DNA from: Paracoccaceae bacterium
GTDB taxonomy: Bacteria > Pseudomonadota > Alphaproteobacteria > Rhodobacterales > Rhodobacteraceae
Length of the DNA stretch: 56,817 nt
Direction of reading: 5' to 3'
Assembly (NCBI GenBank): GCA_007693835.1
Contig: RECW01000130.1
Span: forward strand, 1 to 56,817
Below, in pieces: positions 56,690 through 56,817 of the stretch. Position numbers and translations under genes: made by a program. The notes under the pieces are model-generated. The model ran no database searches. It was not told where the DNA came from and saw nothing but the letters and a program-made list of their open reading frames with translations. Numbering within the stretch: position 1 is the first letter of the stretch; the number at the start of each line of letters is the position of its first letter.

Positions 56690-56817
56690 ATGAGCGAGGA
56701 CGACATCCTGTTCGAGCGCCGCGGCCGGCTTGGCCTCGTGACGCTCAACCGGCCGAAGGCGCTGAACGCGCTGACGCACCCGATGGCGCTCGCGCTCGAG
56801 GCGCAGCTTCTCGCGTG
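56690..56817 (+). CDS. Enoyl-CoA hydratase/isomerase-fold protein, cut by the right edge (possibly 3-hydroxyisobutyryl-CoA hydrolase)
   Basis: An ATG at 56690 after GGAAGGG opens a frame with no stop before the edge: it begins MSEDDILFERRGRLG and goes on LVTLNRPKALNALTHPM. This is the crotonase-family N terminus. LNALTHPMALALEAQL fits 3-hydroxyisobutyryl-CoA hydrolase slightly better than a plain enoyl-CoA hydratase, and either would follow isobutyryl-CoA dehydrogenase in valine degradation. Only 42 residues are visible, too few to decide. Confidence 0.8.
   Translation, partial: MSEDDILFERRGRLGLVTLNRPKALNALTHPMALALEAQLLA

Overview
The window is a compact, very GC-rich chromosomal segment with genes packed on both strands, many start/stop overlaps of the ATGA or GTGA type, and no insertion sequence, phage or CRISPR signature. 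The gene content points to an alphaproteobacterium, most likely Rhodobacterales-like. The evidence is the cckA-recA-alaS order, an SOS box of the GAAC-N7-GAAC type before recA, LolD with an [10 protein letters not shown]-loop, a short alphaproteobacterial ProS, a DUF5368 gene, and a TAXI-type TRAP transporter with a fused permease. The genus cannot be read from the sequence.

Left part (1-23.0 kb) is mostly core. It holds the start of an unknown gene on the minus strand, tRNA-Thr(GGT), murA (peptidoglycan), ilvC (branched-chain amino acids), an RraA-like/hemerythrin pair, and pepA. A divergent envelope and ribosome-maturation run follows: lptF-lptG-lptD-surA-pdxA-rsmA. Facing it on the minus strand are hslV-hslU and two tandem membrane GTPases. 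Then comes the histidine operon hisB-(DUF2628)-hisH-hisA-hisF-hisE, followed by a Ppx/GppA phosphatase.

Middle part (23-34 kb): proS, lolC-lolD (lipoprotein export), an RsmB-type rRNA methyltransferase, the cell-cycle hybrid kinase cckA, recA and alaS.

Right part (34-57 kb) is more accessory. It contains a BLUF blue-light sensor in an operon with two small membrane proteins, an orphan form II CoxL-like molybdenum hydroxylase with a GNAT, and a citrate-lyase-alpha/class I fumarase pair without the other lyase subunits. Next are rpsD, an SPFH/NfeD pair, a ferredoxin-type reductase, an HSD10-like SDR, two tandem fasciclin proteins, a peroxiredoxin and a TRAP/TAXI transporter. After these comes a sulfur-redox cluster (DUF5368, a Tat-leader type II sulfide:quinone oxidoreductase, an NsrR-like Rrf2 regulator, and a divergent secreted DsrE-like protein). 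The window ends with hemB and the start of a valine-degradation cluster (isobutyryl-CoA dehydrogenase, a membrane protein, and an enoyl-CoA-hydratase/HIBYL-CoA-hydrolase fold protein cut by the right edge).

The strongest candidates for under-described biology are the BLUF/membrane-protein operon, the Rrf2-SQR-DUF5368-DsrE cluster, the CitF-fumarase pair and the tandem GTPases. All functions are read from protein motifs by eye; no database search was run.
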